Positions 55,800 to 63,488 of a stretch of 64,000 nucleotides of DNA are shown here, piece by piece (the first letter of the stretch is position 1; every line of letters starts with the position of its first letter). A program made the translations under genes and the position numbers. The notes beneath the pieces are model-generated. The model was not told where the DNA came from and did not search any database. It was given only the letters and a program-made list of their open reading frames with translations. Source of the DNA: Nocardioides thalensis (GTDB lineage Bacteria > Actinomycetota > Actinomycetes > Propionibacteriales > Nocardioidaceae); contig NZ_JACCFP010000001.1 in the NCBI RefSeq assembly GCF_013410655.1, positions 1,178,001 to 1,242,000 of the forward strand. Reading direction: 5' to 3'.

Positions 55800-56324
55800 G
55801 TGAGCACCGACCTCCACGCCGTCACCGTCCTCGGGCACGACCGGCCCGGGATCATCGCCGAGACCACCGCCGCGCTCGCGGGCCTGGGCCTCAACATCGA
55901 GGACTCGACGATGACGCTGCTGCGCGGGCACTTCGCGATGATGCTGCTCTGTCGCGGGGCCGCCGAGCGCGACGCGGTCGAGGCGGCGCTCGCGCCGCTG
56001 ACCGCCGGGGGTGACCTCGACGTGGCTGTGCGGCCGGTGACCGACCGGCCCGAGCACGCGGCGCCGGGCAGCTCGTGGGTGCTGACCGTCCACGGAGGCG
56101 ACCGGGCCGGGATCGTCTCCACGGTCGTGGGCGCGGTGGCGTCGTACGGCGGCAACATCACCGACCTCACCACGCGGCTCGCGGGCGACCTCTACCTGCT
56201 CGTGGCCGAGCTCGACCTGCCCGCGGACGGCGACGCGACCGCCGTGGAGGCCGCGATCAAGGCCGCCGCCGAGCAGGTCGGGGTGACGGCCACGCTGCGT
56301 CCGGCCGAGGCCGACGAGCTGTGA
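55800..56324 (+). CDS. Double ACT-domain protein (GcvR-like)
   Basis: 174 aa from GTG 55800 (ATG 55791 is the alternative). Two ACT domains: AVTVLGHDRPGIIAETTAALAGLGLNIEDSTMT and VLTVHGGDRAGIVSTVVGAVASYGGNITDLTTR. ACT domains bind amino acids; the arrangement matches glycine-cleavage-repressor-like proteins, which act by protein contact rather than DNA binding. It overlaps def by four bases (GTGA). Confidence 0.83.
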   Translation: MSTDLHAVTVLGHDRPGIIAETTAALAGLGLNIEDSTMTLLRGHFAMMLLCRGAAERDAVEAALAPLTAGGDLDVAVRPVTDRPEHAAPGSSWVLTVHGGDRAGIVSTVVGAVASYGGNITDLTTRLAGDLYLLVAELDLPADGDATAVEAAIKAAAEQVGVTATLRPAEADEL

Positions 56325-56908
56325 GCCTCAGCCCCGACGAGCAGGACTTGTTGGACGGCTCTGCCCGCGTCGCCGCGTGGACCGAGGCCGACCTCGGCGT
56401 CGACGGCAACGTGCTCGAGGTCGTGCGCGCGCCGGCTCCAGTGCTCGCGACCGTCGGCGACGCGGTCGACCCCGTCGCCCCGGAGACCGTGCAGCTGGCG
56501 GCCGACCTGGTGGCCACGATGCGCGTCAGCCCCGGCTGCGTCGGCCTCGCCGCCCAGCAGGTCGGTGTCGCCGCCCAGGTGTTCTGCGTGGACGTGACCG
56601 AGCACGCCAAGGCCCGTACGACGCACGGCACCTTCGTGCTCTGCAACGCCGAGGTGGTCACGGCGAGCCGCAACGACAAGGCACGCGAGGGCTGCATGAG
56701 CGTGCCCGACTTCACCGGCGACGTGAAGCGGGGGAGCCGCCTCGTGGTCCGCGGACAGCTGCCTGGCACCGGCGAGGGGGTCGCGTTCGCGACCGACGCG
56801 TTCGAGGCGCGGGCGCTCCAGCACGAGATCGACCACTGCCAGGGGCTGTTGTTCCTGGACCGGGTCGCCGGCACGCACGCCATCTACCCGCGCCAGACCT
56901 ACTTATAG
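56321..56908 (+). CDS. def: Peptide deformylase
   Basis: 195 aa with a GTG start. The three deformylase motifs are GLAAQQVG, EGCMSVP and QHEIDHCQG. The Cys and the two His of these motifs bind the metal, and Glu is catalytic. It removes the formyl group from nascent N-terminal Met. The second motif has EGCMS for the usual EGCLS. The last sense codon is TTA (56903-56905), the only in-frame TTA I found in the window, and the stop TAG lies 18 bases before a tRNA gene with a UAA anticodon. Confidence 0.92.
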   Translation: MSLSPDEQDLLDGSARVAAWTEADLGVDGNVLEVVRAPAPVLATVGDAVDPVAPETVQLAADLVATMRVSPGCVGLAAQQVGVAAQVFCVDVTEHAKARTTHGTFVLCNAEVVTASRNDKAREGCMSVPDFTGDVKRGSRLVVRGQLPGTGEGVAFATDAFEARALQHEIDHCQGLLFLDRVAGTHAIYPRQTYL

Positions 56909-56926
56909 GGGCATGCTCGTGATCAC

Positions 56927-57000
56927 GCCCCCGTATCCCAATCGGCAGAGGAAGGCGCCTTAAAAGCGCTGCAGTCTGGGTTCGAGTCCCAGCGGGGGCA
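56927..57000 (+). tRNA. tRNA with UAA anticodon and class I (short variable loop) shape
   Basis: 74 bases. The acceptor stem has seven perfect pairs (56927-56933 with 56993-56999) with discriminator A57000. D stem TCC(C)/(A)GGA; anticodon stem GGCGC/GCGCT; anticodon loop CTTAAAA with UAA at 56961-56963; variable loop of only five bases (GCAGT); T stem CTGGG/CCCAG with loop TTCGAGT. No CCA is encoded. The anticodon would read UUA (Leu), but leucine tRNAs are class II with a long variable arm, which is absent. Amino-acid identity is therefore uncertain. It is probably co-transcribed with def. Confidence 0.85.
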
Positions 57001-57011
57001 CTTCGGCCGGC

Positions 57012-58196
57012 TCAGCCCGGGTGGACGAGCTCGAGCGTCCCGTCGCGCCGCTGCCACAGTCCGGCCACGTGCGGGCCGCGCAGCGAGCCGATCCGGCCGG
57101 GCGCCCAGGCGTGGTAGAGCAGCCGCAGCGTCTCGCCGTCGCGGAACGCCGACGCGCCGCCGGGCCCGAGCTTGCCGGTGCTCGCGGTGGTCAGCAGCGG
57201 GGCGCCGTCGCCGGGCCGGACGCACGGCCCGGTGGGGCCGGCACAGATCGCGTAGCCGGTGGCGTAGGACGGGGTCTTCCACGAGTTCCCGGAGTAGAAG
57301 AGGTAGGTGACGCCGCGGAACTGCACCATGCTCGGGTTCTCGATCGTGCGGCCCTCCCACGCCAGCGAGCGGGTGAGCAGCTCGGTGGTCTCCGCCCCGT
57401 CGGCGAACCCGGTGCCGTCGGCGGAGAGCTCCCGGATGAAGATCCCGGCGGGCCGTTGCCCGCGGATGCCGGAGAACTTCCACAGCAGCCACGGCGTCCG
57501 GTCGTCGTCGACGAACACGTCCGGGTCGATGACGCCGAGCAACGACTGGCCGTAGCAGAGCGGCTCGCCGACCGGCTGGTAGGGGCCGGTGGGGGAGGCG
57601 GAGCGGGCGAGGCCGATGCAGTTGTGCCGCTCGCCGCCCAGGGTGCCGCCGGGTGCGGAGTAGGCAGCGGTCCAGCCGTCGCCGACGCGCGCGATGCTCG
57701 GCGCCCACAGCCCGCCGGCGGAGCGGCGTACCCACCCGGCCATCGCGGGCAGGCCGTTGCCCGCGACCGACCAGTGGCTGAGGTCGGTGGAGGTGAGCAC
57801 GGGCAGGTTGGCGCCGCCCGTGTTGGTCGCGACGGCGTACCAGGTGCCCTGGTGGAACGCGATGTCCGGATCGGCGAACACGCCGCCGTAGCCGACGTCG
57901 ACCGGCGCCGGACGGCTCTGCGGCGGGACCTCGCCGGCGATGCGCTCGGCCTGCTCCGCGAGGTTGGCCGCGTCCTCGGTCGACAGGGCGTCGGACGGCA
58001 GCACGTCGTCGGGCAGCTCGGTCGGCAGGTCGCTCGGCGCCGGGATCAGCGGCGCCTCGCTCGTCGTCGCGTCCGCGCGGGGCGCGGCGTCGCGCGGCTG
58101 GGCGTCGGAGGAGCACGCTGCGAGCACGCCGAGGGCGGCGATCGCGACGGACGCCGCGGCGCGTCGTACGCCGACGCGAGATCCGGGTGCTCCCAC
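57012..58196 (-). CDS. GH43-like glycoside hydrolase lipoprotein
   Basis: 394 aa from GTG 58196, which has GGAAGGGGGAG upstream; a TTG at 58220 would extend it. The lipoprotein signal ends at GVLAACSS. The five-bladed GH43/GH32-type propeller shows VFADPDIAFHQGTWYAVATN (catalytic-base Asp), GVIDPDVFVDDDRTPWLLWKFSG (second Asp) and IENPSMVQFRGVTYLFYSGN (acid Glu). The family cleaves arabinose- or xylose-containing glycans. Attachment to the outer membrane face fits scavenging or wall arabinan trimming. Confidence 0.85.
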   Translation of the reverse strand: MGAPGSRVGVRRAAASVAIAALGVLAACSSDAQPRDAAPRADATTSEAPLIPAPSDLPTELPDDVLPSDALSTEDAANLAEQAERIAGEVPPQSRPAPVDVGYGGVFADPDIAFHQGTWYAVATNTGGANLPVLTSTDLSHWSVAGNGLPAMAGWVRRSAGGLWAPSIARVGDGWTAAYSAPGGTLGGERHNCIGLARSASPTGPYQPVGEPLCYGQSLLGVIDPDVFVDDDRTPWLLWKFSGIRGQRPAGIFIRELSADGTGFADGAETTELLTRSLAWEGRTIENPSMVQFRGVTYLFYSGNSWKTPSYATGYAICAGPTGPCVRPGDGAPLLTTASTGKLGPGGASAFRDGETLRLLYHAWAPGRIGSLRGPHVAGLWQRRDGTLELVHPG

Positions 58197-58286
58197 GGCT
58201 CCCCCTTCCACCGTTGGCAAAAGGGTAGGGCAATCACGCCGCCCGGGCTTGCCTTCAGGTCAACCTGAACCGGCAGAGTTCCTCCC

Positions 58287-59006
58287 ATGGCCCACCAGCA
58301 CCAGCACGGACACCAGCACGGACACCAGCACGGACACCGTGACCACGACCACGAGCCGACCCTCGAGGAGCAGCGCGAGGCGCTGACCGCCGAGTTCTGG
58401 GATGAGCGGTACGGCGGCAGCGAGCGGGTGTGGAGCGGCAACCCCAACCGGCGGCTGGTCGAGCAGGTCGCCGACCTCCCGGTGGGCACGGCCCTCGACG
58501 TCGGCTGTGGCGAGGGTGCCGACGCCATCTGGCTCGCCGAGCAGGGGTGGCAGGTCACGGCCGTCGACGTCTCCGAGGTCGCGCTCGAGCGCACCGCTCG
58601 TCACGCGATCGAGAAGGGGGTCGACGAGCGGGTCGAGGTCGGCTTCTACGACGTGCTCGGCGAGCGGTCGCCCCGCAAGCCGCACGGCCGGCCGGGCTTC
58701 GACCTCGTCAGCGCGCACTTCATGCACGTGCCGGAGCCCGACTTCGCCGGCGTCTATCGGCGGATCGCGGCCGCGGTCGCGCCCGGCGGGCGGTTGCTGG
58801 TCGTCGCGCACCACCCGTTCGACGTCGAGTCGGGAGCCCGCGAGTCCCACGGCCCCGGCCTGCTCTTCGGCCCGGACCGGGTCACCGACGTGCTCGGGAC
58901 CGACGACTGGGAGGTCGAGGTGGCAGAGGTGCAGCCCCGCGAGCAGGCGACGCCGGACGGGCCGATGGAGGTCAAGGACACGGTGGTGCGGCTCCGGCGT
59001 CGCTGA
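58287..59006 (+). CDS. Class I SAM methyltransferase with His-rich N-terminus (TehB-like)
   Basis: 239 aa. The first 22 residues are mostly His, Gln and Gly (ten His), a likely metal-binding tail. The Rossmann methyltransferase follows: FWDERYGGSERVWSGNPNR, ALDVGCGEGADAIWLAEQGW (SAM motif I), VDVSEVALERTA, LVSAHFMHVPEPDF. This pattern is shared with TehB/tellurite-resistance-type and related metalloid methyltransferases; a metal or metalloid role is inferred from the tail. Confidence 0.8.
   Translation: MAHQHQHGHQHGHQHGHRDHDHEPTLEEQREALTAEFWDERYGGSERVWSGNPNRRLVEQVADLPVGTALDVGCGEGADAIWLAEQGWQVTAVDVSEVALERTARHAIEKGVDERVEVGFYDVLGERSPRKPHGRPGFDLVSAHFMHVPEPDFAGVYRRIAAAVAPGGRLLVVAHHPFDVESGARESHGPGLLFGPDRVTDVLGTDDWEVEVAEVQPREQATPDGPMEVKDTVVRLRRR
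58299..58334 (+). repeat. Three perfect 12-bp tandem repeats coding the His tract
   Basis: CACCAGCACGGA occurs three times head to tail, encoding His-Gln-His-Gly units of the methyltransferase tail. A half-unit precedes it. Confidence 0.85.
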
Positions 59007-59042
59007 TCGCGACTCGCGGGAACGTCCCGAGGGGTCGGGGCG

Positions 59043-59070
59043 TTGAACCTGACACGAGCATCCCTAGGAT
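59043..59070 (+). promoter_or_regulatory. Sigma-A (HrdB)-type promoter, TTGAAC-N16-TAGGAT
   Basis: TTGAAC (59043-59048) and TAGGAT (59065-59070) are 16 bases apart, 55 bases upstream of the Bax-inhibitor-1-like gene. This is the best -35/-10 pair I saw in the window. Confidence 0.65.
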
Positions 59071-59076
59071 GGATGC

Positions 59077-59107
59077 AGGTGGTGAGCCGCCAGGGAGGCG
59101 GCCACCT
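59077..59107 (+). other. Hairpin in the leader of the BI-1-like gene
   Basis: AGGTG/CACCT and GCCGCC/GGCGGC form an 11-bp stem with a four-base bulge (GTGA) and a five-base loop. It lies just downstream of the promoter and ahead of the GGAGG ribosome site, so it is within the mRNA leader. Confidence 0.45.
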
Positions 59108-59124
59108 CGGCCTCGGAGGAGACC

Positions 59125-59994
59125 ATGCGGAGCAACAACCCTGTGTTCAGTCGCTCGGAGGAGTTCAACCGAGCCAACGCCTACGGCAACATGACCTACG
59201 GCGGCAACGGCGCGCCCTACCAGGGCTACGGAGCGCCGCAGCAGCCGGTCAACGAGTACGGCGCCCCGGTCGCTCCTCCGGCCCAGAAGACCGGCCGGAT
59301 GACGATCGACTCGGTCGTCCAGTCCACCGCCATCACGCTCGGCATCGTGCTCGTCACGGCCGCGGCGACCTGGATCCTCACGCCCGCCGTCGAGAGCGAG
59401 GAGGCCGTCGGCACGCTGACGCTCGCCCTGCTGCTCGGCTCCGGCGCGGCGTTCATCCTGTCGCTGGTCAACTCGTTCAAGCGGATCGTGAGCCCCGCGC
59501 TGGTGATGGCCTTCGCCGTCGCCGAGGGCGTCGCGCTCGGTGCGCTGAGCAAGTTCTACGACGCGGTCTTCGGCGTCGAGAACGCTGACTTCGGCGGCAT
59601 CGTCGTCCAGGCCGTCGTCGGCACGTTCGCGGCGTTCGCGGGCACGCTGGCGGCGTACAAGTTCTTCAACATCCAGGTCGGGCAGAAGTTCCGCACGTTC
59701 GTGATCGCCGCGATGTTCGGCATGGTGGCGCTCAGCCTGATGGAGCTCGTGCTCGGCCTGTTCGGCAGCCAGCTGGGCCTCTTCGAGTTCGGCGGCCTCG
59801 GCCTGGTGTTCTCGATCGTCGGCCTGGTGCTCGGCGTGTTCATGCTGATCCTCGACTTCGACTTCATCGAGCAGGGCATCCGCAACGGCCTCCCCGAGCG
59901 GGAGTCGTGGCGGGCGTCGTTCGGCCTGCTCGTCAGCCTGGTCTGGATCTACACCAACCTGCTCCGGATCCTGGCGATCCTCCAGCAGGACTGA
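59125..59994 (+). CDS. Bax inhibitor-1 / YccA-family membrane protein
   Basis: 289 aa. GGAGGAGACC precedes the ATG. A Tyr/Gly/Pro/Gln-rich cytoplasmic N-terminus (about 1-58) leads into seven membrane helices. LDFDFIEQGIRNGLPERESWRASFGLLVSLVWIYTNLLRILAIL is the BI-1 C-terminal signature with the paired Asp. Bacterial relatives act as pH-dependent calcium leak channels (YetJ) or FtsH modulators (YccA). Confidence 0.9.
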   Translation: MRSNNPVFSRSEEFNRANAYGNMTYGGNGAPYQGYGAPQQPVNEYGAPVAPPAQKTGRMTIDSVVQSTAITLGIVLVTAAATWILTPAVESEEAVGTLTLALLLGSGAAFILSLVNSFKRIVSPALVMAFAVAEGVALGALSKFYDAVFGVENADFGGIVVQAVVGTFAAFAGTLAAYKFFNIQVGQKFRTFVIAAMFGMVALSLMELVLGLFGSQLGLFEFGGLGLVFSIVGLVLGVFMLILDFDFIEQGIRNGLPERESWRASFGLLVSLVWIYTNLLRILAILQQD

Positions 59995-60010
59995 TCGACC
60001 CCACCTGATC

Positions 60011-60048
60011 GAGGGGCCCCGGAGCGATCTGGGGCCCTTCGGCATTTC
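60011..60048 (+). terminator. Rho-independent-type terminator after BI-1 gene
   Basis: GAGGGGCCCCGGA and TCTGGGGCCCTTC form a 13-bp stem (two G-T pairs) around the loop GCGA, followed by GGCATTTC. It separates the BI-1 gene from the ABC operon. Confidence 0.8.
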
Positions 60049-60129
60049 TCCGGGCGTCGTCGTGGGGTAGGGAAAACTCCACCCCACGAGGCTGCCTGGG
60101 CCCATCGAGAGCGGGCCCGCGCTCCGGAA

Positions 60130-60157
60130 GTGTCGGAGGCACCAAGCACACCGACAC
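60130..60157 (+). promoter_or_regulatory. Inverted repeat next to the ABC operon ribosome site
   Basis: GTGTCGG (60130-60136) and CCGACAC (60151-60157) form a perfect 7-bp pair with a 14-base centre, ending directly before AGGAG of the first gene. It could be an operator for the downstream response regulator or an mRNA stem. Confidence 0.4.
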
Positions 60158-60169
60158 AGGAGACACGCC

Positions 60170-60919
60170 ATGCGCACACCAGCACTCGAGGTCCAGGGGC
60201 TGACCCGGGTCTACGGCGAGGGCCCGACCGCGGTCACCGCCCTCGACGGCCTCGACCTCACCTTCGCGGCCGGCACGTTCACCGCGGTGATGGGCCCGTC
60301 CGGGTCCGGCAAGAGCACCTTCCTGCACTGTGCCGGCCTCCTCGACGACCCCACGAGCGGTCGGGTCGTCGTCGACGGCCAGGACGTCACCGACCTCGGC
60401 GAGACCCGCCGTACCCGGCTGCGGCGCGACCGCATCGGGTTCGTCTTCCAGGGCTTCCACCTGATGCCCTACCTGACCGCCAGCCAGAACGTCGAGTTGC
60501 CGCTCCGGCTCGCCGGGCGCCGGCCCGACCGCCGCCGGGTCGCCGACCTGCTCGACCGGGTCGGGCTCGCCGATCGCGCCGGCCACATGCCCGGCGAGCT
60601 GTCCGGAGGCCAGCAGCAGCGGGTCGCGATCGCGCGAGCGCTCGTCACCGACCCGGCCGTCGTGCTGGCGGACGAGCCGACCGGCGCCCTGGACTCGCAC
60701 ACGGCCCAGTCGGTCCTCGCGCTGCTCCGCAGCGTGGTCGCGGAGCTCGGCGCGACGGTCGTGATGGTGACCCACGACCCGGTCGCGGCGTCCTTCGCCG
60801 ACTCCGTCGTGTTCCTCGTGGACGGCCGCGCCGCGGGCCGGATGGACCACCCGACTGTCGAGGCCGTCGCCGGCCAGATGGCCCACCTCGACGAGCTGGT
60901 CGCCGGGGTGACGTCGTGA
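60170..60919 (+). CDS. ABC exporter ATP-binding subunit (MacB/LolD type)
   Basis: 249 aa. Walker A GPSGSGKST, Q-loop FVFQGFHLMPYLTASQNVELPL, signature LSGGQQQRVAIARAL, Walker B VVLADEPTGALDS and the His switch VMVTHDP are all intact. The LMPYLTASQNVELPL stretch is of the MacB/LolD/BceA group. AGGAG precedes the ATG. Its GTG/TGA overlap couples it to the permease gene. Confidence 0.95.
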   Translation: MRTPALEVQGLTRVYGEGPTAVTALDGLDLTFAAGTFTAVMGPSGSGKSTFLHCAGLLDDPTSGRVVVDGQDVTDLGETRRTRLRRDRIGFVFQGFHLMPYLTASQNVELPLRLAGRRPDRRRVADLLDRVGLADRAGHMPGELSGGQQQRVAIARALVTDPAVVLADEPTGALDSHTAQSVLALLRSVVAELGATVVMVTHDPVAASFADSVVFLVDGRAAGRMDHPTVEAVAGQMAHLDELVAGVTS

Positions 60920-62250
60920 CCGGCCTGGCCCTGCGCTCGCTGCGACACCGTCCCACCGCCGCGACCGCGACCTTCCTCGCCGTGCTCCTCGGCACGGCGC
61001 TCATCGGTTCGTTCGCCATGCTCGCCGAGACCGCGTTCCACACGTCCGGCGACGACCGCGAGAGCCTGATGATCATGGGCACCGTCGTCGGTGGCTGGGG
61101 CTCGGCGATCGTGCTCTACGCGGTCGCGTCCACCGCCGGCATCACCGCCACCCAGCGCTCGGCGGAGACCGGGTTGCTGCGGACGATCGGGGCGACCCCT
61201 CGCCAGGTGCGCCGGCTGATCGGGCGCGAGTCGTTCGCTGTGTCGCTGGTCGCCGCGGTGCTGGGCTCCGGCATCGCCCTCGGCGGAGGACGGGCGCTGT
61301 TCGCGCTGTTGCGCGAGGGCGGGATGGTGTCCGCCGCCACCGATTTCGACGGCGGTCTCATCGCGCTCTCCGCCGCGGCGGTCCTGGTGCTTCTGGCCGC
61401 GATGGCCGCGACGACGATCGCCGGGCTGCGCGCGACCCGCGGGTCCGCCCTCGCCTCGCTCCGCGAGGCCGACCTCGAGCCTCGGCGCATGCACTGGTGG
61501 CGGATCGTCGTGGGCGGTCTCCTGGCCGCGTACGGCGTGGTGACCGCGGTGATCACGGTGACCGTGACCGGCGACTCCGAGGACCCGTACGCCGCGATGG
61601 CGACCTCCGGCGCCGCGTCGATCTACGCCGGTGTCGGCCTCGCGGTGCTGGCCCCCTGGCTGCTGCGCCGCCTCGCGGCGCCGGCCGTCGCGCTCGTGGG
61701 CTGGACGCCGAGCGGACATCTGGCAGCGCACAACGCCGTCCGTCGCTCGCACCTGCTCGCCGGCGTGCTCGCGCCGGTCATCGTGCTCACCTCGGCCGCC
61801 GTCGGCACCCTGATGCTGGTCGGGATCGACAACCGCACGATGCACGACCCGGCGCAGAAGGAGGCCGGTGAGCTCATCAACATGCTCAACTACGTGGTCA
61901 CCGGGATGATCTCGCTGTTCGCCGCGATCATGGTCGTCAACGCGTTCGCCGCGGCGATCGCCCACCGCAGGGCCGAGCTCCGCCGGCTCCGGCTGGCCGG
62001 TGCGAGCCGGGCCCAGGCCCGTGGCTCGATCGTCGTCGAGGCGGGGATCGTCGCGGGTGTCGGCATCATCGTGGGCCTGCTCGCCTCGCTCACCACGATC
62101 GTGCCGTTCGCGATCGCGCGGGACGAGGGCGTGGTGCCCGACGGCCAGCTCTGGCTGCCGCCGCTCATCGCGGCCGGGATCGCCCTGCTGACCCTCGGCT
62201 CCGCGCGCGGCGCCGTACAGAAGGTCACTCGCGGGACCGCCCTCCAATGA
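60916..62250 (+). CDS. FtsX-like ABC transporter permease
   Basis: 444 aa with a GTG start. Two FtsX domains: the first ends with AVASTAGITATQRSAETGLLRTIGATPRQVRRLIGRES, the second with AFAAAIAHRRAELRRLRLAGASRAQARGSIVVEA. About eight membrane helices are visible. Only a short loop lies between the first two helices, unlike MacB with its large periplasmic domain. It probably exports an antimicrobial or envelope-active compound, or acts as a mechanotransmission unit. Confidence 0.88.
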   Translation: MTGLALRSLRHRPTAATATFLAVLLGTALIGSFAMLAETAFHTSGDDRESLMIMGTVVGGWGSAIVLYAVASTAGITATQRSAETGLLRTIGATPRQVRRLIGRESFAVSLVAAVLGSGIALGGGRALFALLREGGMVSAATDFDGGLIALSAAAVLVLLAAMAATTIAGLRATRGSALASLREADLEPRRMHWWRIVVGGLLAAYGVVTAVITVTVTGDSEDPYAAMATSGAASIYAGVGLAVLAPWLLRRLAAPAVALVGWTPSGHLAAHNAVRRSHLLAGVLAPVIVLTSAAVGTLMLVGIDNRTMHDPAQKEAGELINMLNYVVTGMISLFAAIMVVNAFAAAIAHRRAELRRLRLAGASRAQARGSIVVEAGIVAGVGIIVGLLASLTTIVPFAIARDEGVVPDGQLWLPPLIAAGIALLTLGSARGAVQKVTRGTALQ

Positions 62251-63488
62251 CACACTTCGACGCGATGACCGACTGGTCCGCGCCCATCGGAGGCCTCCGA
62301 CCCGAGCCGCTCGACGTGCCCACGCTCGTCGAGCGGCTCCGGCTCACCGTGTTCTCGGCCGGGTACGCCGCGGCCGCCGTACCCGCGCTGGCGCTGGCGA
62401 TCGTGACCCTGGTGGCGATTCCCACCGGGCTGGCCGGTGTCGGCGTCCTGCTCGCGCTCGCCGCCGTGCCCGCGACCCAGGCGCTCACGACCGCCCACCG
62501 CCGCGTCAGCGGCCTGCTGCTCGACGACGAGATCACCGCCGCCTACCGCGACACCAGCGACCTGCCGGTGCTCGCCCGGCCGTTCGTCTGGCTGCGGGAC
62601 GGCGAGCGGTGGCGGGACTTCGGGTTCCTCTGCTTCTCGGCGACGGGCGGTTTCGTCCTCTCGCTGCTGCCTGCGGCGCTGGTCGCCGGCCCGGTGACCT
62701 ACGCGATCGGTCTCGTCGTCGACACCAGCTGGGCGTGGTTCTGGCTGGCCCTGCTCAGCGGGCCGCTGCTGTTCGTCTGGTGGGTCACGACCCCTGCGCT
62801 GGTGCGCGCGCGGGCGCTCGCGGAGCGCGGCATCCTCGGCCGGTCGCGGCTGGAGGCCCGGCTGGAGGAGGTCGAGGAGAGCCGCGCGGAGGTGGTCGAC
62901 AGCTCGGCCGCCGAGATCCGCCGGATCGAGCGCGACCTCCACGACGGCGCGCAGGCGCGGATCGCCGCGGTGGGCATGAACGTCGGCCTCGCCGAGAAGC
63001 TGATGGCGACCGACCCCGAGGCCGCCGCGGCACTGCTGCGCGAGGCCCGCGAGACCACGGTGTCGGCGCTGGAGGACCTGCGGTCGGTCGTCCGCGGCAT
63101 CCTGCCGCCGGTGCTCGCCGACCAGGGGCTGGCGGGCGCCGTCGAGGCGCTCACCATCGGGCTGCCGCTGCCGGTGACCACGACGTTCGACGACGTGCCG
63201 CGGCTGCCCGCGCCGATCGAGTCCGCCGCCTACTTCGCCGTCGCCGAGTGCCTCGCCAACACCGTGAAGCACGCGCAGGCCACCCGGGCGTTCGTGCGCG
63301 CGACCCACGACGGCGAGCGGCTGCGGATCGCGGTCGGTGACGACGGCAGGGGCGGCGCCGACCCCGGCGGGTCCGGGCTGACGGGGGTGCACAAGCGGCT
63401 CGGCGCCTTCGACGGCACACTGGCCGTCACCAGCCCCGCGGGTGGGCCGACGACGATCACGATGGAGGTGCCGTGCCCGACGCCCTGA
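62247..63488 (+). CDS. Sensor histidine kinase (HisKA_3 type)
   Basis: 413 aa. An N-terminal membrane domain of about four helices (about 35-190) has little outside sequence. The dimerisation/phospho-acceptor element EIRRIERDLHDGAQARIAAVGM contains the phosphorylated His. The HATPase_c motifs are AECLANTVKHAQA and GDDGRGGADPGGSGLTGVHKRL. It is coupled to the permease gene by an ATGA overlap. It probably senses the ABC transporter or its substrate, as in intramembrane-sensing kinases. Confidence 0.92.
   Translation: MTHFDAMTDWSAPIGGLRPEPLDVPTLVERLRLTVFSAGYAAAAVPALALAIVTLVAIPTGLAGVGVLLALAAVPATQALTTAHRRVSGLLLDDEITAAYRDTSDLPVLARPFVWLRDGERWRDFGFLCFSATGGFVLSLLPAALVAGPVTYAIGLVVDTSWAWFWLALLSGPLLFVWWVTTPALVRARALAERGILGRSRLEARLEEVEESRAEVVDSSAAEIRRIERDLHDGAQARIAAVGMNVGLAEKLMATDPEAAAALLREARETTVSALEDLRSVVRGILPPVLADQGLAGAVEALTIGLPLPVTTTFDDVPRLPAPIESAAYFAVAECLANTVKHAQATRAFVRATHDGERLRIAVGDDGRGGADPGGSGLTGVHKRLGAFDGTLAVTSPAGGPTTITMEVPCPTP

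Noticed and set aside
56927..57000. Reading the tRNA as a UAA stop suppressor
   Set aside because: The anticodon is 5'-UAA-3', which pairs with the sense codon UUA; a UAA suppressor would need 5'-UUA-3'.
60469..62253. A 590-codon open frame opposite the ABC permease
   Set aside because: Low-complexity Arg/Asp/Gly/His translation typical of an antisense shadow; the plus-strand permease has clear FtsX motifs.
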